A DNA stretch of 11,880 nucleotides from Prevotella sp. (GCA_031263965.1 JAISES010000522.1:1-11880), one strand, 5' to 3'. Positions 1-7,379 are shown, counted from the stretch's first letter. Translations and numbers: made by a program. Notes: a model not told the origin generated them from the sequence alone.

Positions 1-1
1 T

Positions 2-421
2 TTATTAGGTTCGGTAGGAGCTATTATTGCCGCTTTGCTTATTATGCTGTTCGGCTGGTATATAGCAGACCCCATAGCCAGTATGATAGTATCCGTATTA
101 GTCATATACAGCGGATGGAATGTGCTTAAAGAGTCTATAAATATCCTGATGGAAGCCAAGCCTGCCAATATAGACTTCGAAAGGGTAACGGAGTTGTTGA
201 AGTCGATAGACGGGGTAGTAGATATACATGATCTGCATATATGGATGATAACTTCAGAATTCACATCTATGACTGTACATTTACATGTAAAGGAAAATAC
301 CGACAGAGACCTGGTATTGGAGCAGGCAAAACATCTTATACATGAAAAATACGGGATAAAACACATTACCATCCAGATCGAAGGACGTGAATTATGCCCG
401 TATGAAGAAAGCTGCAACTGA
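2..421 (+). CDS. Cation diffusion facilitator (CDF) family metal transporter, 3' part only
   Basis: This is the C-terminal 139 residues of a cation efflux protein; the frame is open to the left edge, so the start lies outside the window. The visible part opens with the end of one membrane helix (LLGSVGAIIAALLIMLFGWY), a short loop with the conserved GWYIADPIAS signature, and the last helix. A cytoplasmic C-terminal domain follows, with the family hallmark HDLHIW and a beta-rich segment (MTVHLHVKE). CDF proteins exchange Zn2+, Co2+, Cd2+ or similar divalent ions for protons across the inner membrane. The HxxxD metal-site helix should lie just upstream, so metal specificity cannot be judged here. 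The tail (CPYEESCN) carries two Cys, also seen in CzcD-like members. No convincing terminator follows. The family call is secure; the substrate is unknown. Confidence 0.93.
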   Translation, partial: LLGSVGAIIAALLIMLFGWYIADPIASMIVSVLVIYSGWNVLKESINILMEAKPANIDFERVTELLKSIDGVVDIHDLHIWMITSEFTSMTVHLHVKENTDRDLVLEQAKHLIHEKYGIKHITIQIEGRELCPYEESCN

Positions 422-469
422 ATCCGGATTATTCTTGCATAACACCCAAGCGGATAAACGGTTTAAAAT

Positions 470-507
470 ATGTTTTTAGACATGTTTTTATCCATAAAAA
501 TTTAAAC
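470..507. repeat. Palindrome and short direct repeats upstream of the RNase HI gene
   Basis: ATGTTTTTA occurs twice with a 12-nt period (470-478 and 482-490). The second copy runs into a perfect inverted repeat, TTTTTAT-CC-ATAAAAA (485-500). An outer inverted pair, GTTTAAA (461-467) and TTTAAAC (501-507), brackets it. The block lies just upstream of the promoter box at 515-522, over the place where a -33 element would sit, so a repressor or activator site is possible. AT-rich DNA yields such symmetry by chance fairly often. Confidence 0.35.
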
Positions 508-514
508 AGTTTCT

Positions 515-522
515 TATCTTTG
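515..522 (+). promoter_or_regulatory. Putative Bacteroidetes -7 promoter box for the RNase HI gene
   Basis: TATCTTTG matches the Bacteroidetes -7 consensus TAnnTTTG exactly and is followed by CA, as is common in this phylum. It would start transcription roughly 15-20 nt before the ATG at 546. No clear TTTG -33 box is seen at the right distance; only T-rich sequence is there. Confidence 0.6.
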
Positions 523-545
523 CATGTCAAATTATTGTTGTAACA

Positions 546-1172
546 ATGGCAAAGAAAAACTTCTATGTAGTATGGAATGGTATAACTCCCGGAGTATATT
601 CCACATGGAATGAGTGTAAAGCTCAGGTAGAAGGATACGAAGGGGCAATATATAAGTCTTTTCCAACACGTGGCGATGCCGAAAAAGCATTCAATGACAG
701 TCCGTGGCTATATGTTGGCAAGCAAGCCGATAAAAAGAAAAAAGTATCTATTCACAATATTCCCGGAATTATAAAAGATAGCCTCTCTGTAGATGCGGCC
801 TGTAGCGGAAATCCCGGCCTATTGGAATATCGCGGAGTATATGTAAAAACAGGGGAGGAGGTTTTCAGGCAAGGGCCATTTGAGTTAGGAACAAATAATA
901 TAGGTGAGTTTCTTGCATTAGTACATGGTTTGGCTTTGTTGAAACAGAAAAATTATTCGATTCCCATATATTCCGATAGTGTAAATGCTATAAAATGGGT
1001 AAAAGAAAAAAAGTGCAAAACAAAACTGGAGCAAACTCCTGAAAATAAATCTCTCTTTTATATGATAGAACGGGCTGAAAAGTGGTTGAAGGAGAATACT
1101 TATACAACACAGATCATAAAATGGAAAACGGACGAGTGGGGCGAAATACCTGCTGATTTTGGCCGTAAATGA
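546..1172 (+). CDS. rnhA: Ribonuclease HI with N-terminal viroplasmin-like (hybrid-binding) domain
   Basis: The 208-residue protein should cleave the RNA strand of RNA-DNA hybrids in the cytoplasm, clearing R-loops and primers. Residues about 5-50 form the caulimovirus VI/viroplasmin-like hybrid-binding domain (FYVVWNGITPGVYSTW, then YKSFPTRGDAEKAF). A Lys-rich linker (63-66) leads to the RNase H fold from about residue 80. The four carboxylates expected for two-metal catalysis are visible: D83 in SVDAACSGNPG, E121 in NNIGEFLAL, D144 in IYSDSVNAIKWV and D204 in the C-terminal GEIPADFGRK. The His-containing flexible loop of E. coli RNase HI is absent and the protein ends directly after the last Asp, which fits the short form found with this domain architecture. 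The ATG is chosen because it starts the hybrid-binding domain and sits behind a good promoter box. It is probably monocistronic, with nadA having its own promoter. Confidence 0.93.
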   Translation: MAKKNFYVVWNGITPGVYSTWNECKAQVEGYEGAIYKSFPTRGDAEKAFNDSPWLYVGKQADKKKKVSIHNIPGIIKDSLSVDAACSGNPGLLEYRGVYVKTGEEVFRQGPFELGTNNIGEFLALVHGLALLKQKNYSIPIYSDSVNAIKWVKEKKCKTKLEQTPENKSLFYMIERAEKWLKENTYTTQIIKWKTDEWGEIPADFGRK

Positions 1173-1191
1173 GGTTTTATAAGTAATTTTG
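1158..1191 (+). promoter_or_regulatory. Putative promoter of the nadABC operon
   Basis: TAATTTTG at 1184-1191 matches the Bacteroidetes -7 consensus TAnnTTTG. A TTTG at 1158-1161 lies 22 nt upstream of it, close to the usual -33 to -7 spacing. The -33 box lies inside the last codons of rnhA, and the predicted RNA start falls a few bases downstream of the -7 box, leaving a short leader before the ATG at 1218. I see no riboswitch or clear operator. Confidence 0.55.
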
Positions 1192-1217
1192 TTCCGGATT
1201 AACTAGAATAAATAATC

Positions 1218-2222
1218 ATGACAACTCTTGAAGAAGCTATAACCTTACTACCAACCAAAGGTTATCTGAATATGGATATTCCGGAAGGATTAAATCTTGT
1301 TGATGAGATAAACCGCATGCGTAAAGAGAAAAATGCAATTATTCTGGCTCATTATTATCAGACGGGAGATATTCAGGATATATCCGATTTTCTTGGCGAC
1401 AGTTTACAATTAGCCCGTGCTGCCGGAAAGACGGATGCTGATATGATTGTATTTTGCGGTGTGCATTTCATGGCAGAGACAGCCAAAATATTAAATCCTG
1501 CAAAAAAAGTTGTTTTGCCGGATCTGTTGGCGGGTTGTTCTTTAGCTGATTCTTGTTCGGGGGAAAGGCTGCGCGATCTGAAGAAACAACATCCGGATGC
1601 GATTGTGATAAGCTATATAAATTGTGATTCCGGTGTAAAAGCTGAAAGTGATATAATAGTAACGTCTTCGAATGCCGGACATATTATAAATTCGTTGCCG
1701 GAAGAACAGGAAATTATCTTCGCTCCCGATAGGAATCTGGGACGTTATATTAATCAGACGGCAGGACGCAGTATGATATTGTGGGATGGGGCGTGTACCG
1801 TACATGAGGCTTTCTCTTTAGAACGGATTGCACAACAAATGCTGGAATACCCTAAGGCAAAGCTGATAGCTCATCCGGAGGCTCAAAAGCCTGTTTTGCA
1901 AGTAGCGGACTATATTGGCTCTACGGCAAATTTGCTTAATTATGTGGTTGATAGTGACAGTCGGGAATTTATTGTAGCCACAGAGGAAGGCATATTACAT
2001 GAAATGCGTAAACGCGCACCGGACAAGACCCTTATTCCGGCTCTCACAATGGATGAGAAATGCAATTGCAGCGAGTGCCATTTTATGAAGCTTAACACGA
2101 TGGAAAAGCTTTATTTATGTATGAAATATGAACTTCCCGAGATATTGATGGATGAAGAAGTCCGGTTAAAGGCATTGCGCCCTATCAATAAAATGCTGGA
2201 ACTATCAAAAGCAATAAAATAA
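1218..2222 (+). CDS. nadA: Quinolinate synthase NadA
   Basis: NadA condenses iminoaspartate with dihydroxyacetone phosphate to quinolinate, the second step of de novo NAD synthesis, using a [4Fe-4S] cluster with an open coordination site. The 334-residue length is normal. Family motifs run in order: LAHYYQTGDIQDISDFLGDSL (start near 43), CGVHFMAETAKIL (80-92), AGCSLADSC (105-113), VTSSNA (148-153), FAPDRNLGRY (168-177), GACTVHEAF (191-199), HPE (219-221), ATEEGI (254-259) and CNCSECHFMKLNT (282-294). By alignment from memory with E. coli NadA, whose ligands are C113, C200 and C297, the cluster ligands here are C107, C193 and C287. The ATG is preceded only by A/T-rich sequence, as usual for this phylum. 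It is the first gene of nadA-nadB-nadC; nadB follows after 9 nt, so iminoaspartate, an unstable NadB product, would be made next to its consumer. Confidence 0.97.
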   Translation: MTTLEEAITLLPTKGYLNMDIPEGLNLVDEINRMRKEKNAIILAHYYQTGDIQDISDFLGDSLQLARAAGKTDADMIVFCGVHFMAETAKILNPAKKVVLPDLLAGCSLADSCSGERLRDLKKQHPDAIVISYINCDSGVKAESDIIVTSSNAGHIINSLPEEQEIIFAPDRNLGRYINQTAGRSMILWDGACTVHEAFSLERIAQQMLEYPKAKLIAHPEAQKPVLQVADYIGSTANLLNYVVDSDSREFIVATEEGILHEMRKRAPDKTLIPALTMDEKCNCSECHFMKLNTMEKLYLCMKYELPEILMDEEVRLKALRPINKMLELSKAIK

Positions 2223-2231
2223 TAAATATCA

Positions 2232-3815
2232 ATGATATATACAGATGTTTTAGTTATCGGTTCTGGTATTTCGGGACTCTCTTATGCTTTGAAAATAGCA
2301 TTGCAAAGGCCTGATGCCAGGATTACGATTATAACAAAATCGGATGATGAAGAGTCTAACACGAAATATGCCCAGGGAGGTGTAGCCGTTGTGACGGATT
2401 TCACCAAAGACAGCTTTGACAAGCATATTGAGGACACTTTACGCGCAGGCGATGGCATGTGTAAGCGGGAAGCCGTAGAAGTCGTTGTAAAAGAAGGCCC
2501 TGAACGCATAAGGGAAATAGTGGAGTGGGGGGCTAATTTTGATAAAAACGAGTTCCAGAAGTATGATCTTGGACGGGAAGGCGGACATACCGAAAACAGG
2601 GTTGTACATTATAAAGACGTTACGGGCGCTGAAATAGAAAGGGCTTTACTGAAAGTTGTGGATAGCCTCGAAAATGTAGAGTTGCTGAACCACCATTATG
2701 TAATTGACCTGATCACAGAACACCATGTTCCTGGAGAATCTTTTGACAAATACAACCTGAATTGCTATGGCGCTTATGTGATGGATATAAAAAGCCATCA
2801 CATAAAAAAAATGTCGGCCAAGATAACATTAATGGCTACAGGCGGCTGTGGGCATGTATATAAAAACACAACAAATCCTATTATTGCTACCGGAGACGGA
2901 ATTGGTCTGGCACACAGGGCAAAGGCTAAAATCAGCAATATGCAGTTTATACAATTCCATCCTACAGCTTTTTATAGTCCGATTACGGGACAATTGCCTT
3001 TGGTCTCGGAAGCAGTAAGAGGTTTTGGAGCTAAGTTATGCACTAAATCGGGAGAACCGTTTATGCATAAGTATGATGAAAGGGAAGAACTGGCCTCCCG
3101 CGACATTGTGGCAAGGGCTATAGATAGTGAAATGAAGCTGAGAGGAAACGACTATGTTTGTCTCGATTGCCGTCACCTGGATCGCCGCAAATTTTTAGAA
3201 CACTTCCCTAATATATATAAGCAATGTAAAGATGCCGGTTTGGATATGTTTCACGATTTGATACCGGTAGTGCCTGCCGGTCATTATCTATGCGGCGGTA
3301 TAGATGTCGATCTTTTCGGACAGAGCACAATAAAGAATATGTTTGCTGTTGGAGAATGTTCCAATACAGGTTTGCACGGAGCTAACCGTCTTGCATCGAA
3401 CTCACTGTTGGAAGCTTTGGTTTTTGCACATCGGGCAGCATTGAAAACCTTGGAACGGTTAAACGAGGATAATTTCAATTATAATCAGTTACACAGCATC
3501 CCCGAATGGAATCAGGAGGGTATGAAGATGAACGAGGAGATGGTGCTTTTGAGCTATTTACGCAAAGAACTGCAAGCTTTAATGAGCGACCTCGTTGGTA
3601 TAGTGCGTAGTAATACCCGTTTAAATTTAGCAAAACAGAAAGAAGAAGAGATATACAAATCGGTGAAAGAAATATATAATTTTTCTATTTTATCACCGCA
3701 ATTATCCGAGTTAAGAAATTTAGTAAGTGTTGCATTTCTTATCATTACTCAAAGCTTGGAGCAAAAGGAAAATAAAGGCACATTTTATAATAAGGATTTA
3801 GATGAAAACGAATAG
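2232..3815 (+). CDS. nadB: L-aspartate oxidase NadB (FAD-dependent)
   Basis: The 527-residue flavoprotein oxidises L-aspartate to iminoaspartate, passing electrons to O2 or fumarate, and supplies NadA. It belongs to the succinate dehydrogenase/fumarate reductase flavoprotein family. The N-terminal dinucleotide-binding motif is VLVIGSGISGLSYAL (6-20). KYAQGGVAVV (45-54) and EGGHTENRVVHYKDVTGAEI (116-135) follow, then ATGGCGHVY (202-210), the QFHPT segment (241-245), the ASRDIVARAI helix (288-297), PAGHYLCGGI (348-357) and GECSNTGLHGANRLASNSLLEAL (374-396). Active-site residues known in E. coli NadB (E121, H244, R290, H351, R386) map to E121, H243, R290, H351 and R386. The C-terminal helical part (about 415-510) is typical. 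Its end overlaps the start of nadC by 14 nt, suggesting translational coupling. Discrimination from a plain fumarate reductase rests on both these residues and the operon. Confidence 0.97.
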   Translation: MIYTDVLVIGSGISGLSYALKIALQRPDARITIITKSDDEESNTKYAQGGVAVVTDFTKDSFDKHIEDTLRAGDGMCKREAVEVVVKEGPERIREIVEWGANFDKNEFQKYDLGREGGHTENRVVHYKDVTGAEIERALLKVVDSLENVELLNHHYVIDLITEHHVPGESFDKYNLNCYGAYVMDIKSHHIKKMSAKITLMATGGCGHVYKNTTNPIIATGDGIGLAHRAKAKISNMQFIQFHPTAFYSPITGQLPLVSEAVRGFGAKLCTKSGEPFMHKYDEREELASRDIVARAIDSEMKLRGNDYVCLDCRHLDRRKFLEHFPNIYKQCKDAGLDMFHDLIPVVPAGHYLCGGIDVDLFGQSTIKNMFAVGECSNTGLHGANRLASNSLLEALVFAHRAALKTLERLNEDNFNYNQLHSIPEWNQEGMKMNEEMVLLSYLRKELQALMSDLVGIVRSNTRLNLAKQKEEEIYKSVKEIYNFSILSPQLSELRNLVSVAFLIITQSLEQKENKGTFYNKDLDENE

Positions 3816-4668
3816 ACCTGCATATGTTACGGACGAAAGGCTGTATCATTTTATAGATGAAGCTATAAAAGAGGACATTGGAGATGGGGATCATTCTACT
3901 CTTGCCGGTGTTCCTGCCGGGTTGCACCACAAAGCACGCTTGCTGGTAAAACATGATTGCATTCTGGCCGGAGTAGATCTTGCACGGGAAATATTCCATT
4001 ATTATGATAAGGACTTAAATATAGAAGTATTTAAGAATGATGGAGATAAGGTTGTAGTAGGGGATGTGGCTTTTGTTGTATCCGGATCAGCCCGTTCTAT
4101 TCTTACGATGGAACGATTAGTACTTAATTGTATGCAACGGATGAGTGGTATAGCAACCTATACACGCGAAATGGCAGATTTGATTAAGGATACCAACACC
4201 AGAATATTAGATACCCGCAAAACCTCTCCTATATTCCGTATGTGCGAAAAATGGGCGGTATATATCGGGGGCGGTAAAAATCACCGTTACGGCCTTTTCG
4301 ATATGATTATGCTAAAAGACAATCATAACGATTATGCAGGAGGAATAACTAAAGCCGTAGAATCGACCGTAAAATACCTGAAAGAAAAAGGGAAAAACCT
4401 GCAAATAGAAGTTGAAACCCGTAATCTGGATGAAGTAAAAGAGGCTTTGGCTACAAAAGCAGTGGATGTTATCATGCTTGATAATATGTCTTTATACGAA
4501 ATGACTGCTGCTGTTCAACTTATTAATGGAACAGTCAAAGTGGAAGCTTCGGGAGGGATAACTAAAGAAACAGTACACAGCGTAGCCGAAACAGGTGTAG
4601 ATTATATTTCATCAGGAGCAATTATCTATTCTGCACCTAATATCGACCTTAGCCTGAAAGCTTTTTAA
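3802..4668 (+). CDS. nadC: Nicotinate-nucleotide pyrophosphorylase (quinolinate phosphoribosyltransferase) NadC
   Basis: NadC joins quinolinate and PRPP to nicotinate mononucleotide, releasing CO2 and pyrophosphate, and completes the NAD branch begun by nadB and nadA. The 288-residue length is standard. Visible motifs are EDIGDGDHST (24-33), MERLVLNCMQRMSGIAT (103-119), DTRKTSPIFR (137-146), GGGKNHRYGLFDMIMLKDNH (156-175), IEVETRNLDEV (202-212), IMLDNM (224-229) and EASGGIT (248-254). Expected substrate-binding residues are present: R105, R139, K140, H161, R162, K172, E204 and D227. The usual TTPGLR variant reads TSPIFR here, which I regard as lineage variation. The ATG lies inside the last codons of nadB in another frame; no other in-frame Met occurs before residue 103, so this start is firm. 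A small hairpin follows the stop but lacks a T tract. Confidence 0.97.
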   Translation: MKTNRPAYVTDERLYHFIDEAIKEDIGDGDHSTLAGVPAGLHHKARLLVKHDCILAGVDLAREIFHYYDKDLNIEVFKNDGDKVVVGDVAFVVSGSARSILTMERLVLNCMQRMSGIATYTREMADLIKDTNTRILDTRKTSPIFRMCEKWAVYIGGGKNHRYGLFDMIMLKDNHNDYAGGITKAVESTVKYLKEKGKNLQIEVETRNLDEVKEALATKAVDVIMLDNMSLYEMTAAVQLINGTVKVEASGGITKETVHSVAETGVDYISSGAIIYSAPNIDLSLKAF

Positions 4669-4699
4669 CTGCCTGAGAAAAACAGGCAACGAATAAGTG

Positions 4700-4864
4700 A
4701 TGTTGCTAACGATTTGGTCTGCTGTATTTTATATAATTACAAATAGCTCTTTTGAAAAAACTCAGAAACTGTTTGAATTTTATAGCAAAACGATATTGTT
4801 GATGGCCGGAGGTTTTATTTTTGATGTAATTTGTTTTTTAGAAAAGAAAAGAGTAAGAAAATAA
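4700..4864 (+). CDS. Possible small membrane protein, 54 aa (doubtful)
   Basis: An ATG-initiated ORF of 54 codons fills the first half of the nadC-pfp gap and ends in TAA. The predicted peptide has a hydrophobic N-terminal segment (LTIWSAVFYIIT, 2-13), a charged middle (FEKTQKLFEFYSKT), a second hydrophobic segment (ILLMAGGFIFDVICFL, about 32-47) and a basic tail (EKKRVRK). That would suit a tiny inner-membrane protein. I recognise no family. No TAnnTTTG box precedes it, and T-rich DNA easily encodes hydrophobic runs by chance, so this may not be a gene. Confidence 0.2.
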   Translation: MLLTIWSAVFYIITNSSFEKTQKLFEFYSKTILLMAGGFIFDVICFLEKKRVRK

Positions 4865-4922
4865 CTAAAGATGAAGAAAAAAAGCAAAAAAAAGAGTGAA
4901 ATGGTAAAAAATAGGATTCTAT

Positions 4923-4943
4923 AAGAAAGAGAAACTCTTTTTT
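4923..4943 (+). repeat. A/T-rich hairpin upstream of the pfp promoter box
   Basis: AAGAAAGAG (4923-4931) can pair with CTCTTTTTT (4935-4943) around an AAA loop, with one G-U pair. The same right arm is also complementary to an earlier run, AAAAAAGAGT (4888-4897), giving a competing 10-bp pairing. The T run ends 17 nt before the putative -7 box, so it may act at DNA level as an upstream element rather than as RNA. Confidence 0.35.
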
Positions 4944-4960
4944 ATATAAAAAAAAATGAC

Positions 4961-4968
4961 GAAATTTG
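4961..4968 (+). promoter_or_regulatory. Putative -7 promoter box for pfp
   Basis: GAAATTTG differs from the Bacteroidetes -7 consensus TAnnTTTG only at its first base and is followed by CA. A T run at 4938-4943 sits where a -33 element is expected. Transcription would begin about 40-45 nt before the ATG at 5020. Confidence 0.4.
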
Positions 4969-5019
4969 CATGCCTTTTGAGAAAATGACTTATTAAAATA
5001 TATATAATTGATAAAAACA

Positions 5020-6666
5020 ATGAAAAAAAGTGCGTTACAAATTGCAAGAGCTGCTTACAAACCTAAAATGCCAAAAGCGTTATATGGTTCGGTAAAAGTT
5101 GAAAATGGAGCAGCTACACAGTCTGTGGCAGATCAGGAAGAGGTGAAAAAATTATTTCCGCATACATACGGGATGCCTATTCTTAAATTTGTAGAAAGTT
5201 CGGAGCAAGTAAGTCTGCCGGCTATCAACGTTGGTGTTATTTTGTCTGGTGGACAAGCACCCGGCGGGCATAATGTTATTGCCGGCCTTTTTGACGGAAT
5301 CAAAAATTTGAATGTCAGCAGCCGTTTGTTTGGTTTCCTTATGGGACCCGGAGGCTTGGTTGACCATGATTATAAAGAATTAACTGCCGATATTATAGAC
5401 GAATACCGTAATACAGGCGGATTTGATATTATTGGCTCAGGCCGTACAAAACTGGAATCGACAGAACAGTTTGACAAAGGACTTGAAATATTAAAGGAGC
5501 TTGATATAAAAGCATTAGTTATTATCGGAGGGGACGACTCGAATACAAATGCTTGTGTACTTGCCGAATATTATAAAGAAATCAATGCGGGAGTGCAGGT
5601 TATCGGCTGTCCTAAAACAATTGACGGTGACCTTAAAAATGAGATGATCGAAGCCTCTTTTGGTTTCGATACAGCATGTAAGGTATATGCCGAAGTTATT
5701 GGGAATATACAGCGCGACTGTAACTCTGCCCGTAAATACTGGCATTTCATTAAACTAATGGGACGTTCTGCATCTCATATTGCACTCGAATGCGCTCTCC
5801 AGGTTCAACCGAATATTTGTATAATTTCGGAGGAAGTAGAAGCTAAGGAGCTTTCGTTGGACGATGTTGTATCGGAAATAGCAGATGTTGTTGTTAAACG
5901 TGCCGAAAATGGAAACAACTTTGGTACAGTTCTTATTCCGGAGGGATTAATCGAATTTATTCCTGCCATGAAAGGATTGATTGCCGAATTGAATGATTTT
6001 CTTGCACATCATCAACGCGAATTTAATGCGGTTCCGAAAGACGATCAGTTGGTATATGTTCAAAAAAATCTATCTGCCGGTAATGCTAAAATATTTGCAA
6101 GCCTTCCATCGGGGGTTGCCCGCCAGCTAACTTTGGATCGTGACCCTCACGGAAATGTTCAGGTTTCCCTTATCGAAACAGAAAAACTATTAGCTGAAAT
6201 GGTCGGTAGTAAGTTAGAAGAAATGAAAACTGCCGGAAAGTATAAAGGCAAATTTGCAACACAAGAGCATTTCTTTGGATATGAAGGACGTTGTGCTATT
6301 CCTTCTAACTATGATTCCGATTATTGTTATTCCCTCGGATATACAGCCGCTGCCCTTATAGCTGCGGGGAAGACCGGCTATATGTCATCCGTACGCAACA
6401 CAACAGCTCCTGCCGATGAGTGGATTGCTGGTGGTGTGCCTGTTACAATGATGATGAATATGGAGCGTCGTCATGGTAAAATGAAACCGGTAATTCAAAA
6501 GGCTTTGGTAGAGTTGGATGGAGCACCTTTCAAATATTTTGCAGCTAACCGTGCTGACTGGGCTATAGGCACAGAGTTTATTTATCCGGGACCAATTCAA
6601 TTCTTCGGCCCAACTGAGGTTTGCGACCAGCCTACAGTTACATTGAAATTAGAACAAGGCCGATAA
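5020..6666 (+). CDS. pfp: Pyrophosphate-dependent 6-phosphofructokinase (diphosphate--fructose-6-phosphate 1-phosphotransferase)
   Basis: The 548-residue cytoplasmic enzyme reversibly phosphorylates fructose 6-phosphate with pyrophosphate, serving glycolysis and gluconeogenesis. Its length matches the long PFP form related to plant PFP subunits rather than the roughly 320-residue bacterial ATP-PFK. Key motifs are [17 protein letters not shown] (71-87), [11 protein letters not shown] (103-113), GGDDSNTNA (170-178), PKTIDGDL (198-205) and KLMGRSASH (245-253). Relative to E. coli PfkA, glycine 104 is Asp (D173) and glycine 124 is Lys (K199). These changes block ATP and mark pyrophosphate use. 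D202 is the catalytic base. The start is placed at the ATG at 5020: a TTG four codons upstream (5008) is in frame, but ATG is preferred and fits a conventional [10 protein letters not shown] start. It appears monocistronic, with a strong terminator at 6701-6729. Confidence 0.96.
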   Translation: MKKSALQIARAAYKPKMPKALYGSVKVENGAATQSVADQEEVKKLFPHTYGMPILKFVESSEQVSLPAINVGVILSGGQAPGGHNVIAGLFDGIKNLNVSSRLFGFLMGPGGLVDHDYKELTADIIDEYRNTGGFDIIGSGRTKLESTEQFDKGLEILKELDIKALVIIGGDDSNTNACVLAEYYKEINAGVQVIGCPKTIDGDLKNEMIEASFGFDTACKVYAEVIGNIQRDCNSARKYWHFIKLMGRSASHIALECALQVQPNICIISEEVEAKELSLDDVVSEIADVVVKRAENGNNFGTVLIPEGLIEFIPAMKGLIAELNDFLAHHQREFNAVPKDDQLVYVQKNLSAGNAKIFASLPSGVARQLTLDRDPHGNVQVSLIETEKLLAEMVGSKLEEMKTAGKYKGKFATQEHFFGYEGRCAIPSNYDSDYCYSLGYTAAALIAAGKTGYMSSVRNTTAPADEWIAGGVPVTMMMNMERRHGKMKPVIQKALVELDGAPFKYFAANRADWAIGTEFIYPGPIQFFGPTEVCDQPTVTLKLEQGR

Positions 6667-6700
6667 TAAATAAAGTATTAAAATAGAAAACAACTAATAA

Positions 6701-6729
6701 AAAAAAGAGCTGAACTCCAGCTCTTTTTT
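6701..6729. terminator. Bidirectional intrinsic terminator between pfp and the nitroreductase gene
   Basis: A perfect 12-bp inverted repeat, AAAAAAGAGCTG (6701-6712) and CAGCTCTTTTTT (6718-6729), encloses a 5-nt loop, AACTC. The symmetrical A and T tracts give a hairpin followed by U residues on either strand. It lies 34 nt past the pfp stop and 20 nt past the nitroreductase stop on the opposite strand, so it can end both convergent transcripts. Confidence 0.88.
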
Positions 6730-6749
6730 CCATTTATAAGATTCTTCAA

Positions 6750-7352
6750 TTACTTCAGATATCCTACCGGCTGCACCAGTACAACTTCTTGTTGTTCGGT
6801 CAGTTTAAGAGCGTTATGCACATCGGGTTTTTTAAATGATCCCCTGGCAACAGTACCCAATCCTGCCGATGCACAATACAAATATACATTCTGAACAGGA
6901 AAACCTGCATCCATATACCCTGTCTCACGGCCATTCTTATCCAGGTTTATAACATAAATAAGCGAAACAGGTGCACTTTTCGAAATTTCCGGTTGTCCGA
7001 GGACATCACGAAGATCACCTTTCTCTTTCATTATAAGCTTATTGGCTTTAGCGTCATAAAAGTAAACCCCTGTACTTATCATTACATAAACATCCACCTC
7101 TTGCCTGTTTTGCGATGAAGGTACTGTACGTTTTTCAGACCTGTTGAATCCGTATGCAGCCCAGAGTAAGTCAGACAAAGTCTGCGTAGAAAGCTGTTTT
7201 GAACTATCGAAGTTACGATTCGACTGTCTCTCATTTAATGCCTCCATCAAAGGTTTGCCACCTGTCTTTGCTGGGGAAGGCAAGTTTATATCCTGAGCCG
7301 AAACATAACTAACAATACATAATAAAGCAATCGCGATTAATCCTTTTTTCAT
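6750..7352 (-). CDS. Exported nitroreductase-family (SagB/ThcOx-like) FMN protein
   Basis: The 200-residue protein begins with a signal peptide (MKKGLIAIALLCIVSYVSAQ, likely cleaved near A19-Q20), so the mature domain of about 180 residues should act in the periplasm or on the cell surface. The nitroreductase fold is indicated by the FMN phosphate motif ERQSNRNF (41-48), LSDLLWAAYGFN (59-70), VPSSQNRQEVDVYVM (77-91), GVYFYDAKANKLIM (95-108), DAGFPVQNVYLYCASAGLG (148-166) and the C-terminal VQPVGYLK. The GVYxYD pattern and overall order resemble the SagB-type oxidoreductase clade more than cytosolic NfsB. Substrate is unknown; no precursor peptide or cyclodehydratase gene is nearby, so a role in thiazole/oxazole peptide synthesis is not supported. 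It converges on pfp and diverges from the lnb-like gene. The start is the only Met that yields the signal peptide. Confidence 0.88.
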   Translation of the reverse strand: MKKGLIAIALLCIVSYVSAQDINLPSPAKTGGKPLMEALNERQSNRNFDSSKQLSTQTLSDLLWAAYGFNRSEKRTVPSSQNRQEVDVYVMISTGVYFYDAKANKLIMKEKGDLRDVLGQPEISKSAPVSLIYVINLDKNGRETGYMDAGFPVQNVYLYCASAGLGTVARGSFKKPDVHNALKLTEQQEVVLVQPVGYLK

Positions 7353-7379
7353 AATTCAACTCTTTTAGATTTTACAAAA

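Larger units (their letters stand above)
4669..5019. other. 351-nt A/T-rich intergenic region between nadC and pfp
   Basis: No RNA gene or known riboswitch is recognisable. The stretch holds a GCCTG/CAGGC hairpin with a 7-nt loop right after nadC (4671-4687) without a T tract, and a 54-codon ORF of doubtful status (4700-4864). It also holds a purine-rich run of A tracts (about 4840-4960) with inverted repeats, and a probable promoter box for pfp (4961-4968). The hairpin may weakly terminate the nad operon. Confidence 0.6.

Noticed and set aside
421..430. AATCCGGATT palindrome at the CDF gene stop
   Set aside because: It is a 10-nt perfect palindrome but has no loop and no T tract, so it is neither a terminator nor a recognisable operator.
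4671..4687. GCCTG/CAGGC hairpin after nadC as an intrinsic terminator
   Set aside because: The stem is only 5 bp with a 7-nt loop and no T tract follows, so I kept it only as a remark in the intergenic entry.
5008..5019. TTG at 5008 as the pfp start
   Set aside because: An ATG only four codons later, preceded by the usual A-rich leader, is the more likely start. The extra residues carry no family signal.
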